DNA from: Blastocystis hominis
Taxonomy: Eukaryota; Sar; Bigyra; Opalinata; Blastocystidae
Assembly (NCBI RefSeq): GCF_000151665.1
Contig: NW_013171816.1
Span: 1,064,204-1,128,203, forward strand
Length of the DNA: 64,000 bases
Direction of reading: 5' to 3'
The notes under the pieces were generated by a model. The model saw nothing but the letters and a program-made list of their open reading frames with translations. It was not told the origin of the DNA and made no database searches. How positions within the stretch are numbered: the first letter of the stretch is position 1; every line of letters begins with the position of its first letter. Both the position numbers and the translations under genes were made by a program. Shown here one piece after another: positions 42,850-53,623 of this stretch.

Positions 42850-45800
42850 TTAATCCAACTGGGCTAACGCGTTCGAAATCTCCGAACACACTGCCATCGT
42901 GTCCTTCGCTTCGATCTTCCACTGGCTTTTCTCTCCGTCGCTTCCACTAAACAGCAGCGTCACCACATTCGGATGATCCTTCTTCTTCGCCATCTTCTCG
43001 ACCATGTCCAGCTTCCGACTCGCTACGACTGTGCATCGCTTCTCTCCAATCTTTCTCGCAATCACCAAGCATTGTTCTCCACTCATCAACATCGCGTTCT
43101 ACATCATCATCATCATCATCTCTCTTTCATCGCCTACTTTCACTTCCATCGCATCCACTTCGCATTCATTCAACTCAAACCGTCGCACCCCGTCCTCCAA
43201 CGCCTCCAACGCGATCAAATCCCCCGCTTCCAGCTCCCCCAGCTTCGTTTTCTCCATTTCCCGCGGTTCCTCCTCCTGTTTCCCCAGTTTCTCCGTTTCT
43301 ACGGTCGATACCTCCTTCTTCTTCTCGTCGCTGGCCTTGTTAACCTTGCTAACCTCGTCGTCGCTCTCCTCGGCGAGTTCCGCGGCCAATTCCTTCACCG
43401 ACTGCATCGCCTTCTGGATCCACGAAACGCCCGTCCGTTTCGACTTTTCCACGATTCGCTGCTGCTTCTCGTCCCACTTCTCGCGCGCTCTGCCGATCTG
43501 CATCTTCGCCTTGGCGGTGGTGCGCGTGGCGACCTCGGAACTTCGTTCGATCGCCTTCTGAATGAAATCGGAGACCGCGAAATACCGGCACACTACCCTC
43601 GATTCCCCGCGGGAGCCCTACCCTCGCAGCCCTCCGCGTGGTCCACCAGCCAATCCACGTGCCCGCACCGCCGCGCGAACTCGTGCGCCGCGAAGAAGCC
43701 GCCCGCCAAGCGACAAACGCGGGGAATCGCTTCGCGGCGCAGCACTCTACTCTTAAATCGGGGAAACGGGGAAACCGGAGACAGCGATTGACGTCTTCGT
43801 CTTCGTCGTCGTGCCGGTCGGGTTTTCCGGAGGTCAGCAGAACCACGGTTTTCTACGATGAAACGCCGCCAGAAAGAAGACTTTCCCGCGGATCTGCTCG
43901 AGGCAGCGCAAAACTCCCTCCAGCATCAGATCGGACCCCCACAGCTTTCCCTCCACGTGTAACGCCTCGGGCAGGCTCCCGCTGGCGCGCGAAGATTCCC
44001 CGCGCAAATCGAGGCAGACGATCCCCGCGGGAATGCTGCGCCGCGCTCCCGCCACCACGTCCCCCGGCGCGACCATCAGAACCGCGGGGGAGAACAGGTT
44101 GGTCTGGGAGTGGGCGGGCGGGACGTAAAAATCGCGGGAAAGCGCGCGTTCCACGCCGTAATTTCGGCGGCAAGCGGCTTCGAGCGCGGCTTCGTTTCCC
44201 GCCCATTGCGCCAAAAGCGCGTCGACGCGCTCCAGTTTCGCGGGATTCAGCAGACTACCTCGCAGTCCCGCGGGAATCTCCTACCGGTACATGGCGGCAA
44301 GCCGGCTTCGCCAGAGAGCCGGCGAGCCGCGCACCCCGCGGGGAAGCAGTCCCGCGGAAACCAGCGACAGCGCGCCGTACGCCGCGAAGAAAACCGACGC
44401 GGGCGTTTCATCGGAGAGGGTTTCGGCAGTGCGGAGAACCGCGGGGATCGCGGAGTCGGGAGTGGATCCCCACGGGAGAGACAGAATCGCGGTTTGGAGG
44501 GACTCTGCGTCTTGGATCTGCATCAAATCCGATTCGTGGAAACGGAGTAACGCCAAGAGGAGGAAAACCGCGGGGATCGCAGAGCCCTCCACCACCATCC
44601 GATCCATCAAAATCTCCGCCCACCGCGATCCCACAAGCGGAGAAACTGGGGAAACTGGGGAAACGGAGGTACCCTCGACCGATTCGGAGCGCGTCGCGTC
44701 TAGTCTCGACGCATCGTGGAATCATCTACCGATCGTGGAAACCGTGGAAACCGTGGAAACGGGGATCTCCTCGGGGGGGAGGAAGGCGCCGAGGATCCAG
44801 GCGGAGGGAAGGAAGCCGGGCTGCGCGGGCGGGGCGAAGTAGGGCGTGGGCGTTTCCTCGGCGGTCTGGAGAAAAGTAGAAACGTGGAACCCACGGTGAC
44901 GAAGTCGTCCTGCTGCTCGATGGAAAAGGAGAAAGGGAGAAACCAGTGGGGCGCGACGCGGTCGAGATGGCGGGAAAGCGCGGGGAAGTGGAATTCGGCG
45001 AGAAGGTGGATCAGCTCGTGCAGCCGCACCGCCGACCTCCCGCGGGAGAGCGAGAAAAGGGGAAGCCGGACGGTTTCCACGATGGAAATCCCGCGGTTGA
45101 GGAGGAGATCGGCGGCGGGGTCGATGGGTTGGGAGGAAAGAAGCGTCTTTTTCGGGCCTTCCAGGTCGCGGAGGTATTTCTCGGGGTCGCGGAATTCGAT
45201 TTCGAACATCTGGAGGAGGAAGAGGAGCGAGAACTCGCGGTTAAAGCCCATTTTTGTGAGGAAAAAAAGCGCGAGTTGCGCGAGCACTACGCTTCAGACG
45301 GCGATTCCGAGGCGAACAGGGGTGGTAGGCCGCGCTGGTGTGGATCAATACGCCGTAGATGACCCAGAGCGCGTCCTCGATCACTTTGGATTCGCTCTCC
45401 ACTAGGATCGACAGCATCATTAAGGTGATGTACTGTTTTCGGAGAAACAGCGGTAGATATGATGCAGGTAATCTTCGATGATGCCGCTGTTCACCGTGTT
45501 GACGCTCCATGCGTTGTCCGCCAGACTTGTCACTAATGAACTGTCGATGTCCAGCAGAATCGAGTACGCGCGGCAGCGAAGCTCTTTGCTCAACTGGTAG
45601 TTCGAACGCCGCAGGACCGAACGCACAAAACCGCGGTTCGGGCTGCGACGCGCCAGTTCCGATTGAAGCAACTCAGCGAGCTTCTGCGGATCGTCGGGAA
45701 GCGGTTCATGGATGTATGCAGGTTCAGGCTCTGGCTCCGGCTCTGGTTCTGCTTTTGCTTTTGCTTTTGCTTCTTGCAGTCCCGATTTGGATTGGGGAAG

Positions 45801-45902
45801 GGAAGCAGAGGTGGATGCCATGGTTTGCCCCGGATTCAAACCGCTTGGATTGAGGGAGGAAATACCCATAGAAGGGTCGTGATGCCTATGGAATAGCGAC
45901 AT
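42850..45902 (-). CDS. TBC1D23: TBC1D23-like trans-Golgi golgin adaptor
   Basis: Many short introns. The N-terminus has a Glu-Pro repeat (EPEPEPEP), then the divergent, probably GAP-inactive TBC domain (SVLRRSNYQLSKELRCRAYS, VRLHELIHLLAEFHFPALSR, WAEILMDRMVVEGSAIPAVF). A rhodanese-like domain follows (AGIVCLDLRGESSRASGSLP, GSDLMLEGVLRCLEQIR), then an acidic linker, and the C-terminal PH-like domain (IARKIGEKRCTVVASRKLD, KKKDHPNVVTLLF). This order is that of TBC1D23, which links endosome-derived vesicles to golgin-245/97 and the WASH complex. TAA 42850-42852. At least four introns carry GTTTCC units (43755-43785, 44640-44675, 44726-44760 and 44868-44900 regions) and two carry the CCGCGG core. 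Confidence 0.8.
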
Positions 45903-45985
45903 CGTACGAAAACGTACATGGTCGTAAAATCAGCCTGAAGTTCCCCAGACAAATCATGCATCGTATCCTCTAAAGTATCTGCTTT

Positions 45986-46287
45986 TCACTCGAAATCCAC
46001 AATGGTACCGTCAAATTCTCCAGGTTGTGTATCGATGCCGTCCAGAAACTTGGAAAATCGGTACCACGTTAAGAACTCCACAGCTCCACAATAAGGATAT
46101 ATTTTCTTTTTTCTCTGGTTCAGTAGATGAAGAATTGGCGTTCGGATCCACTTCTTGTGACACTGGAACTGGGTTTGCTGGCGCTTCCGTTGGCGTAAAT
46201 TCTGTTTGTCATACGACACAGGAATCACACACCTTGACCCCAGTCTTCATCTCCATCGGATTCTTCTAAAACAAACAAATTGCTCAT
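45986..46287 (-). CDS. possible small acidic protein, unrecognised
   Basis: Between TBC1D23 and the Tubby-like gene. One reading gives MSNLFVLEESDGDEDWGQ, a 31-nt intron, a Pro/Ser/Glu-rich stretch, a second intron ending CAAG, then FLDGIDTQPGEFDGTIVDFE and TGA 45986-45988. A competing reading keeps another frame and gives a basic protein with the same end. The TTTGTTTGTTTT at about 46268-46280 may instead be the 3' motif of the Tubby-like gene. Low confidence. Confidence 0.3.
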
Positions 46288-46370
46288 TCGTAAATAAAAT
46301 TAACCAAAAGTATTCCTAAAAAACAGTTGTACAAAATAACCCGATCTTTTGGAATTCAAATATCAGGCAG

Positions 46371-47379
46371 ATCACACAACAAATCGTGTTAACGCAATGC
46401 AATAGGCTTGGAATAGGGAGAGTGGATACTAGTCCATCAATCCATTCCATTGTACTCCTTACTTTGAAGTCCATCGTAAAGTTGTCCTTCCCGACTCGGC
46501 CAAATTGGAAAATAACGTTATTCATAGAATCCTCGATTTGAAAGTTTTTAACAGAAGGGATAGTGACTCGGTTTCGAAAGTCCATGTAGTACGTTTTCAA
46601 CTACTCGTAACAACATCTCTAAAGAACAGAAACATACCACCGGATCCCATTCGGGAGGTTTGGTGGAAAGAACGTTGATTTCCGGAAGGGTGGGATTCTG
46701 AGTATAAGATAGCGGGTTCTTCATATAGATTTTCATTTCGTAAGGCTTCCAAGAGGAAAAGAAATTCCTTTTGTATTTGATCAGCACTTCATTCAAATCA
46801 ACGAGTCTTGTACTATGGATCGACGCCATAATCGATTCATCGAGACAAGCGTAGTAGGTCGTGCCCAAAAAGTTTGACTTGACACAACCCACAGATGTTC
46901 GATCTTCCGCTGTGAAACGATTTTCGAGAGGAAGGCTATTGCAAGGATCGGTAGGAATAGACAAAAAGAGGACCGTATGAAAACCGCACATTTTTCGCCG
47001 TGCTGTGATCAGATATTTGTTCACTCTACCACTGACAAATTGAATCTGAACCAAACCCTCCAAACTGGACATACAAGTCGTAGTATTCGGAACGCATCCA
47101 GCCTACAAAGCGTCTTTGAATAAGGCACATATAGATTGAGCCATTATTAGGGGGAGGAGTGAATAGCAGCAAGAGATTGTTGCTTTCTGAGGGTCTCGTC
47201 AGGAAATCACTCAGCTGCTCATTCGTATTCGAAATAATAGCAAAATCATAATTCATTGGTGATGAAATAGTGCTGATGGAGTCACAACACGCATTATTCC
47301 AACACGAAATTGAAAATCGTATTTTTGTCCTTGTGCATTCAGTGAACCCGTGTTGCACTTGTAAATTGAGATTACTCAC
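46371..47379 (-). CDS. Tubby-like protein (TULP)
   Basis: Four exons, including a 25-nt intron after YYDLY and a 37-nt intron after EWDPV. Tubby-domain features: LLLFTPPPNNGSIYMCLIQR, VNKYLITARRKM, GCVKSNFLGTTYYACLDE, EMKIYMKNPLSYTQNPTLPE, then MDFRNRVTIPSVKNFQIE, IFQFGRVGKDNFTMDFKYPL and a final hydrophobic helix LFQAYCIALTRFV. Tubby domains bind phosphatidylinositol bisphosphate through a beta-barrel around a central helix. The usual PI(4,5)P2-binding Lys/Arg pair lies in the ARRKM region. Start either at 47379 or at the internal Met at 47256. The gene is divergent from RPAC2 with about 75 bp between starts. Confidence 0.85.
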
Positions 47380-47454
47380 TCACAAAAACGAATTGTTGGG
47401 AAAGTTGCATCATTCCCGTTTTCCTCGTTTATCAATTTGGCTTTTATTGGGAAC

Positions 47455-47858
47455 ATGGCTGAAGAAAGAATTGATGTGGACCATAAAGTGGAATATGTAG
47501 CTCACCGTGGGATATGATTTAGGGGTAGGGAGTGGGAATAAACACTTCGCGTACTTTTGTGTTCTATAATGAAGGCCATACGCTTGGGAACCCTATCCGA
47601 ACCATTATGATGCAGCAGTAGGAGCTTTTTATCGTGGAGTTACAGTTTTAGGGAAGGAGTCGAGTTCTGTGGTTATTCGGTGCCTCATCCTGTCGAAGCC
47701 AAGATGCATCTCCGTGTGCAAACTACAGGTTTGGGATAGTAGCAGGGTGCGTGATGTGTGTAGGAGAAAATGCGACGGAGGCTTTGATCAAGGGTCTGCG
47801 TACGTTTGAGCATATCTGCGATGTGATTGGCGATCGATATGAGAAGGCCTTGAATTAG
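47455..47858 (+). CDS. POLR1D: RNA polymerase I/III subunit RPAC2 (AC19)
   Basis: Four exons, about 100 aa. Introns of 32, 34 and 35 nt. Spliced product: TFVFYNEGHTLGNPIRTIMM, GVEFCGYSVPHPVEAKMHLR and ATEALIKGLRTFEHICDV, the bacterial alpha-like dimerisation fold shared by AC19 and RPB11. The CGYSVPHP motif distinguishes AC19. It pairs with AC40 in Pol I and III assembly. TAG 47856-47858; TTGTTTGTTGG follows at about 47883. Encoded at close to minimal family length. Confidence 0.92.
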
Positions 47859-47970
47859 TTTTTCTGTTCTGTCGTTTATGCCTTGTTTGTTGGATTTCTC
47901 TTATATTACTTTATCTCTTCTCCTCTCTTCTGCTTTCATTCATTCATTCATTCAACAAACGAACAATCTC

Positions 47971-50900
47971 TCACATATCATCAAATACGGATCTTTTTCC
48001 TGTTCCTTTTCCTTTTCCTTTTCCTCGTCCCTTCCCTCCTCGCCCTCCTCTTCCTCTTCCTCGTCCTCTCCGATGGACCAAACTGATATGTCGATTCCGT
48101 CCAGACACCATTTCGATCAACCCGCTCAGCAATTCATCGCAGAGAATGCATCCCGAATACTCCGTCTCTCCTCCCGGCAACGGCGTGCTGTTCTTGTTAA
48201 ATGACACTTTCAGCAGCGACGACTCGCACTCCTCACATCGTTTCTTCATTACCTGCACATCGTGCAAATTGGCGGTAAATCTTCGTCCCACTCCCTTCCT
48301 CTCCGCCTACCTGAAAATCATATTGCACTGATTGCAGCAGAGCTTCCAGTTCGGTCGACTCTCCAAGTCCAGCACCATCATCCCATTGCACTTCGCTTCT
48401 CCGTCCACGTCTTCCTCGTTCGGACATCTGCTCTTCACTCTCTTCCCATCCCCTACCGACACACGCCGTTCGCCAACAATCCGAATTTGCATGTCGGATG
48501 AAGACATTGATTGCACCCCTACGCTCGACCCTCCCCGCGGTTCTCACCATCAGCGACATTCCATCGAACGGGGGATTGTTGTAGCAGAACGGACACAGCG
48601 GATACGTGACCCCCACAAAACGCTCCGAATTCCCGCGGGAGTAGAGCAGCAAATCAAAACCGTCGAGCGGACATTTGAGTTCCTTGTAGAGTTTGATGGT
48701 CCCGTTGGGCGGGAGATTGTATCTATTTGGCAGGATCCCCGCGGGACTACGTGACATTGCACTGAGCGCAGTAGAGGCGGGGCGGCGGGTTTTTGACGTA
48801 TTTCATGAATCGTTTGCAGATTCCGCAGCGTGACAACGGTTTCCCCGAATCGACGAGGAGAGAAAACTCGGATTCGAACAAGGCGTCCATGTCCTAGAAG
48901 CGTGAAACGGAGGGAGAAACGCGCACGGCGATGTGCTCTTTGAAATAGATGAATTTCTGCTTGAAGACCAGCAGCGCGTGGTCCACGACGTCGTCCATTT
49001 TCGCCTTTCCCTTCGCGATGAGGGCGCATTCTTTCTCGATATTCCCGCGGACGATCGGCAGCACGAGCTCGGGATCGATGCTGTAGATCCCGTGGATCAA
49101 CACAATGCCTAATTTCGTGGGGATGAGCGTTCGCTTGGGGCCCAGCGACACGTAGTTGCGCTCTAAAATGTTCGCGATGTGAACGGGGATGGACGCATCC
49201 GTCCCGATTCCGTTTTTCTCCATCAAACTTATCAGCTCGCTCTCGGTTAAATACCCCGGCGCCGACGTGTAGCCGTCTCGCTCCGCGATTCGATCCACCT
49301 CCACCACCTCGCCCTACGTCTCTCGGTTTCCACGTTTCTACTTTTTGGAAGGAGTAGGCTTCCATCGCAAGTTCGGCTTCCGAAGCGTCGTTTTCGTCGT
49401 CGCTTTCGTCCTCGAACTGGCTGTGATACAGTGCGGTGAATCCCGGCTGCGTCACGCGCCGATAGGAATACGAAAACGTTTCATCGCCGCCTCCAAACCG
49501 CACGAAGGTGGTCACGAACTTGCAATCTAGATTGCACTTCGGTTTCACAGCCAACCGTCGCTCACCGTCGCCAAGAAATGCGTGGCGATCAAGTCGTACA
49601 GCGCGGATTCCCCGCTCGGAAGCGTCGACGGATCCACCGAAACCACCGGCGTGATCGGCGGATGGTCGCCGGCGTCGACGCCTTTCCGCGGGACGCGCAG
49701 TCCCCCCGCGATCAGCGCGTTGACGTAGCCTCCCCAGCGAGGATTGGTTCGATGCTGCTCGACCGCCCCGCTAGAACTCACAGACTGTGTTCCAAACAAA
49801 CAGGAGATTGTAATGCTCCGGATAGGCGGTGGTCTCTGTCCGCGGGTAGCTGATGTACCCTTTCAGATAGAGCCGTTCCGCGTATACGGTAGCTTCTTTG
49901 GGGCCCATTCCAAGCGATCGGGACGCCAGTTTCAGCATGGTCACCGTGTTCATCGGCACCGGTCGCACGCGCGCGCCGTTCGATTCGCGCACCGACAGCA
50001 CCGTCAGCGACGACACCGACGCCAGTTTCCGCGAGAACACGAAGAAGGACTAGGGAGAAACCGCGGGAATCAGTACTTCCTGGTCGAACAGCCGGCCGCG
50101 CTCCCAGGAGAGCGGGAGAACGCGGGAGTTTTTCTTGACGGTGACGTTCAGCGTCCAGTAGTGCTGCAGGTGAAAAGTGGAAACGTGGAAATGCCTCGCC
50201 CTTGAAGTTCTGGATCAGATCGAAGCGATCGACGCAGAAGCCGAGCGTCGGAATCTGGCAGGGGCCGTAGGAGATCACGGAGCTGTCGAGGTCGCTGTAC
50301 TTGTTGCGGAAGAATTGCGTCTGGAAGCGACTGAACGCTACGCCCACTTTCAGATCGAGTTCTTGGCGGGCATCGACCGCATGGGCTTCGTTCTCGTTGG
50401 GGTCTTTTAGGGTGCGCATCGCCTTGTGGATGTCGGGAGCCGTGATGGCGGAGTAATAGGCACGGTAGATGCGCTTTGTTTCTAGAATGGAAGCGAGGAC
50501 ATTGCGATACCTCGCCAATTCTTCATGACGGGTTTCACACAGTTTAGAACTTCGAAACAAATGTTCTCGCCTTCATTATCGCAATCCAACCAGAGGACAA
50601 CGTAATCACTACATTTCAACGACTCTATCTTTATCTACACGTTGGCTCCGACGCTGCGAAGGTGATGGATCACTCCTCCACTTGCTTCCTTGTGGATCGT
50701 CTTGGCAGAGAACAAGTCCAAGCAATCCGTCTTCTCCCAGTTCTGGTATTCGGGAGCAAAGTCCAGATTGAACACATGACCCACTACCGAGGTAACCTAC
50801 TCCGTCAAGCTTCAAGCAATGAAGCGTACCTTGAACGTCACTTGCTTGCCTAAGAATTCCCCGTCAAAGATGTGGATAGGGAGTTTGCCTGTTTTTGTCG

Positions 50901-50985
50901 TGTGTGTGCCTTTTGAAAGAATATTGGCCACACTTCCAGCGATCGATGGCTTTTCCGCCACCATCAGCACTACAGGAAGAGTCAT
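47971..50985 (-). CDS. TOP3: DNA topoisomerase III
   Basis: Type IA topoisomerase. Toprim domain [19 protein letters not shown] and [16 protein letters not shown] (acidic triad), [34 protein letters not shown] with SRFQT, active-site region [13 protein letters not shown] carrying the catalytic Tyr, and [19 protein letters not shown]. The C-terminal part has Cys-rich zinc-finger elements ([23 protein letters not shown]) and ends in a Gly-Arg-Lys-rich tail before TGA. It works with RecQ helicases to dissolve recombination intermediates. Introns include one GC-AG intron (50164-50194) and one that holds the GTTTCC unit in reverse orientation (49314-49341). A (CATT)n stretch follows the gene at 47936-47953. 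Confidence 0.93.
50164..50194 (-). other. GC-AG intron in TOP3
   Basis: Removing these 31 bases joins NFKGE to [13 protein letters not shown] in phase 0. The donor is GC, not GT. The body contains TTTCCACGTTTCCAC, matching the GTTTCC intron group. Confidence 0.7.
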
Positions 50986-51020
50986 GAAAATAGTTTGTGA
51001 AATTCTAGTTTACAGAGATC

Positions 51021-51981
51021 ATGAAAGAATACACAGTTGATATCTATTTGGAATATAGCGATCCCATTATTCTAGAGGAAGATCCAATTCAGCAGTTGAT
51101 CGCCAAAGCTCTATTTTGTGAGATTTATAACTCTATAGATAGCTGAACCTGACAAAAAGCGAATCATTGCATATAGGAAGAGAGAAGATATCAAAGTATC
51201 ATGGAGTACGTGCCATTCATCATAGATGGCTTTAATATCCTATCTACTACAAAACCAGTTAAAAGAAAAGCTTGGCTGCTCCATTCACAAAACGAAGTAC
51301 GGCAAGCCTTTGCTCTGTGTACCATTCGGCTTTTCTGCATAAATGTCAGAAAGACGAGAGGCTGTCAAATACATTCTACAGCGTTTCTCACCAAGGCGGC
51401 TTGGTTGCACTTGCTGCTTCTCCCGATTTGTATATTTTTAATCAAATTGATTCATTATCAATAGTCTCATTGGAGTTGATGTAATGCGTTCTGACTTCTC
51501 GATGTCTCCTCAACGCTTTTCTTTCCTCTTCAACTCGATACGCTCCAATTTCCACCCAAATGAGCAATCCACCATCACTTTCGATACATTCTACAGATAT
51601 TGGACGTTGAAAGAAGCATATCTGAAAGCAATCGGAGTAGGCTTGGGACATCCGCGTTATGATCCTGGATCTTTGGATTTCTCAAACGTTGTGGATGAAA
51701 GAGAAGATCGATGGGTCACGCTAGGCGTTATGAATGATGAGATTATGGATGATTGGCTCTTCTACACCACGAGGATTGATGAGTACTATATGGTTTCGAT
51801 TGCCTGTGGGAGAAGAAGTCGAATGGATGAGTCGATCCGGGAATTCGGGGAAATGGAAGATGTGGAGATCGAATGGGAACATCCAAAAATAGGAAATGAT
51901 CATACAATCGAATGCGATTTGTGCAGACTCAAGATAAATATCCAGTTCGTTCACGTTCAACAATTGTTTTTACCCTCTTGA
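51021..51981 (+). CDS. 4'-phosphopantetheinyl transferase (AASDHPPT/Sfp type)
   Basis: Four or more exons with introns of 25-35 nt. Spliced sequence reads SEPDKKRIIAYRKREDIKMA, HKTKYGKPLL, FYSVSHQGGLVALAAS, LIGVDVMRSD and RYWTLKEAYLKAIGVGLG. These are the three PPTase motifs: the SHQG turn, the acidic GVDVM and the WTLKEAYLK helix that bind CoA and Mg. It attaches phosphopantetheine to carrier proteins such as mitochondrial ACP or a fatty acid synthase. The C-terminus (DVEIEWEHPKI onward) extends beyond the fold. TGA 51979-51981. Confidence 0.9.
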
Positions 51982-52200
51982 TTCTATTTCATTTTTGTGA
52001 TATAACGTCGCGTGAATGACGAGAATGAGATCATTGTGTTCTTTAGTCATTATTTCTGTGGTTTCGTTGTTTGTTGAATTGTGTTGTTTTTACGCATAGG
52101 TTCTTCTCAATAGGCATATTTTCACTCCGTGTAGGTAATATTGAAGGGTACTGGAAGGTGATTGTTGCTTTTGTCAAACCTTGCTAATTTGTAGTATGTG
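51982..52200. other. intergenic
   Basis: Spacer between two plus-strand genes. TTGTTTGTTGAATTG at about 52068-52082 probably marks the PPTase transcript end. The rest may hold the promoter or a missed 5' exon of the glycosyltransferase. Confidence 0.5.
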
Positions 52201-53471
52201 ATGAACTCGAATATTAATGAGTCCCTTTATTCTCATGGAGATGGGCTTTCTTCCCGAAACGGTCAAGAATTCGATGTGACTTTTGCCTCCCAAGCCTCGT
52301 AGTTTTGTTTGTGTATGCTCACATTCAGAATAAATAGATGGGAATTTATGAAACAGATTTTGCGATTTTGGAAAGGGTGTGTTGATTGTTAACTTCCCTT
52401 CATCGTCTAGTCCTGTATCGATCGTCTATTATTTAAAACCGGACGAAGTTGAGACCTATAAGCGCCTCAAGGAGAAAACACCTCTCCGAGACAATGTGCA
52501 TCTAGCTTACATGATTCAGCACAATAACTCTCAATACCCCATCAATAAGCTTCGAAACAAAGCGATTTCCTACATTACCACCTCCCACTACTACTTCTCC
52601 GACATGGACAATTGGCCTTCCCGTTCTCCGTTTCCACTTTTCATCACCACATAGCGAATCTATACGACGAGCTGCTTCGTTTGCCGCGCTCCGCTCTGAA
52701 CGACGACAAATTGATCATCATCGTGCCTGCCTACCAGATCAAAATGGCGCCTTGCGACACTTTCCAGCAGTGCGTGGCCACGTTTTTTCCCTTGTTTTCT
52801 GCCATTCCAGATATGGGTCCTATTTCCCCAAGACCAAAAAGGACTTGCGCTCCTGCATCCAGGACCACCGCTGCCAGACCTTCCGTCCCCGCGAATGGCT
52901 GCATGACTACTACCCGCGGGGATGGTTCGATTCCAAGGAGCCGCTGATGAAGCTGGAATGCTTGCGATCTGATACGCAGGAGCCGTATGTGGTGGTGAAG
53001 CGGTCTGCGATGCTGCCTGCGTTCAACGAGTCTTTTGTGACGTACGCGTACGATAAAATCCAGTGGTTGGAGCATCTCCGACGATTAGGGTATTATTACC
53101 AAGTGATGGTGGAGGGATACTCCGTGGACGTTCCTCATCCTCCGTAGAGGTGTAGAGAGGGGATAAGAGGTAGATCTCCCTATCGCGATGATTTCTTCAA
53201 GCAAATTCGGCAAACACGCATTTTCCCGAATTACGATCTCTACCACGATTTTGTGGACCTGCTGAACAGAACCATCGAAGATCGGAGTGTTATCCAGCTG
53301 TGTCGAGGAGCGCGGATTAACCCGAGACGCATTTATTTTGCTTCCGATTTCAAAAAGAAACCGAAGAAGAAGGAGGAGGCAACGCAGGCAACGCAGGGAG
53401 TGCAGGAGATGCAGGCAACGCAGGGAGTGCAGGAGATGCAGGCAACGCAAGCGACGCAGACAGAAGAATAA
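52201..53471 (+). CDS. LARGE/B4GAT1-type glycosyltransferase (GT49 family)
   Basis: Introns include a 39-nt one ending at about 52331, a 34-nt one ending at about 52410, 52623-52654, a 29-nt one near 52782-52810 and a 30-nt one after 53144. Spliced product: DVTFASQASWEFMKQILRFW, KGPVSIVYYL, YPINKLRNKAISYITTSHYY with the DMDNWPS metal site, FRPREWLHDYYP, EPYVVVKRSAMLPAFNESFV and GYSVDVPHP. This matches the C-terminal catalytic domain of LARGE, which builds glucuronic acid-containing glycans. The metal motif is DMD. I see no signal anchor, so a 5' exon may be missing. The C-terminus has a 30-base tandem repeat coding VQEMQATQG. Confidence 0.85.
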
Positions 53472-53623
53472 ACGAAGAAGATAGTGCATATGTGTGTGTG
53501 TTTGTAATGACTCTATGCGTGGAATTTGTTTGTTGAAAACCAAGAGACGACGACAACGGTTATTTGGCGATTTTGGCGAAGGGTCGATTTGATAGTCAAA
53601 AGGCACAGAAAGAGAAACACGGA

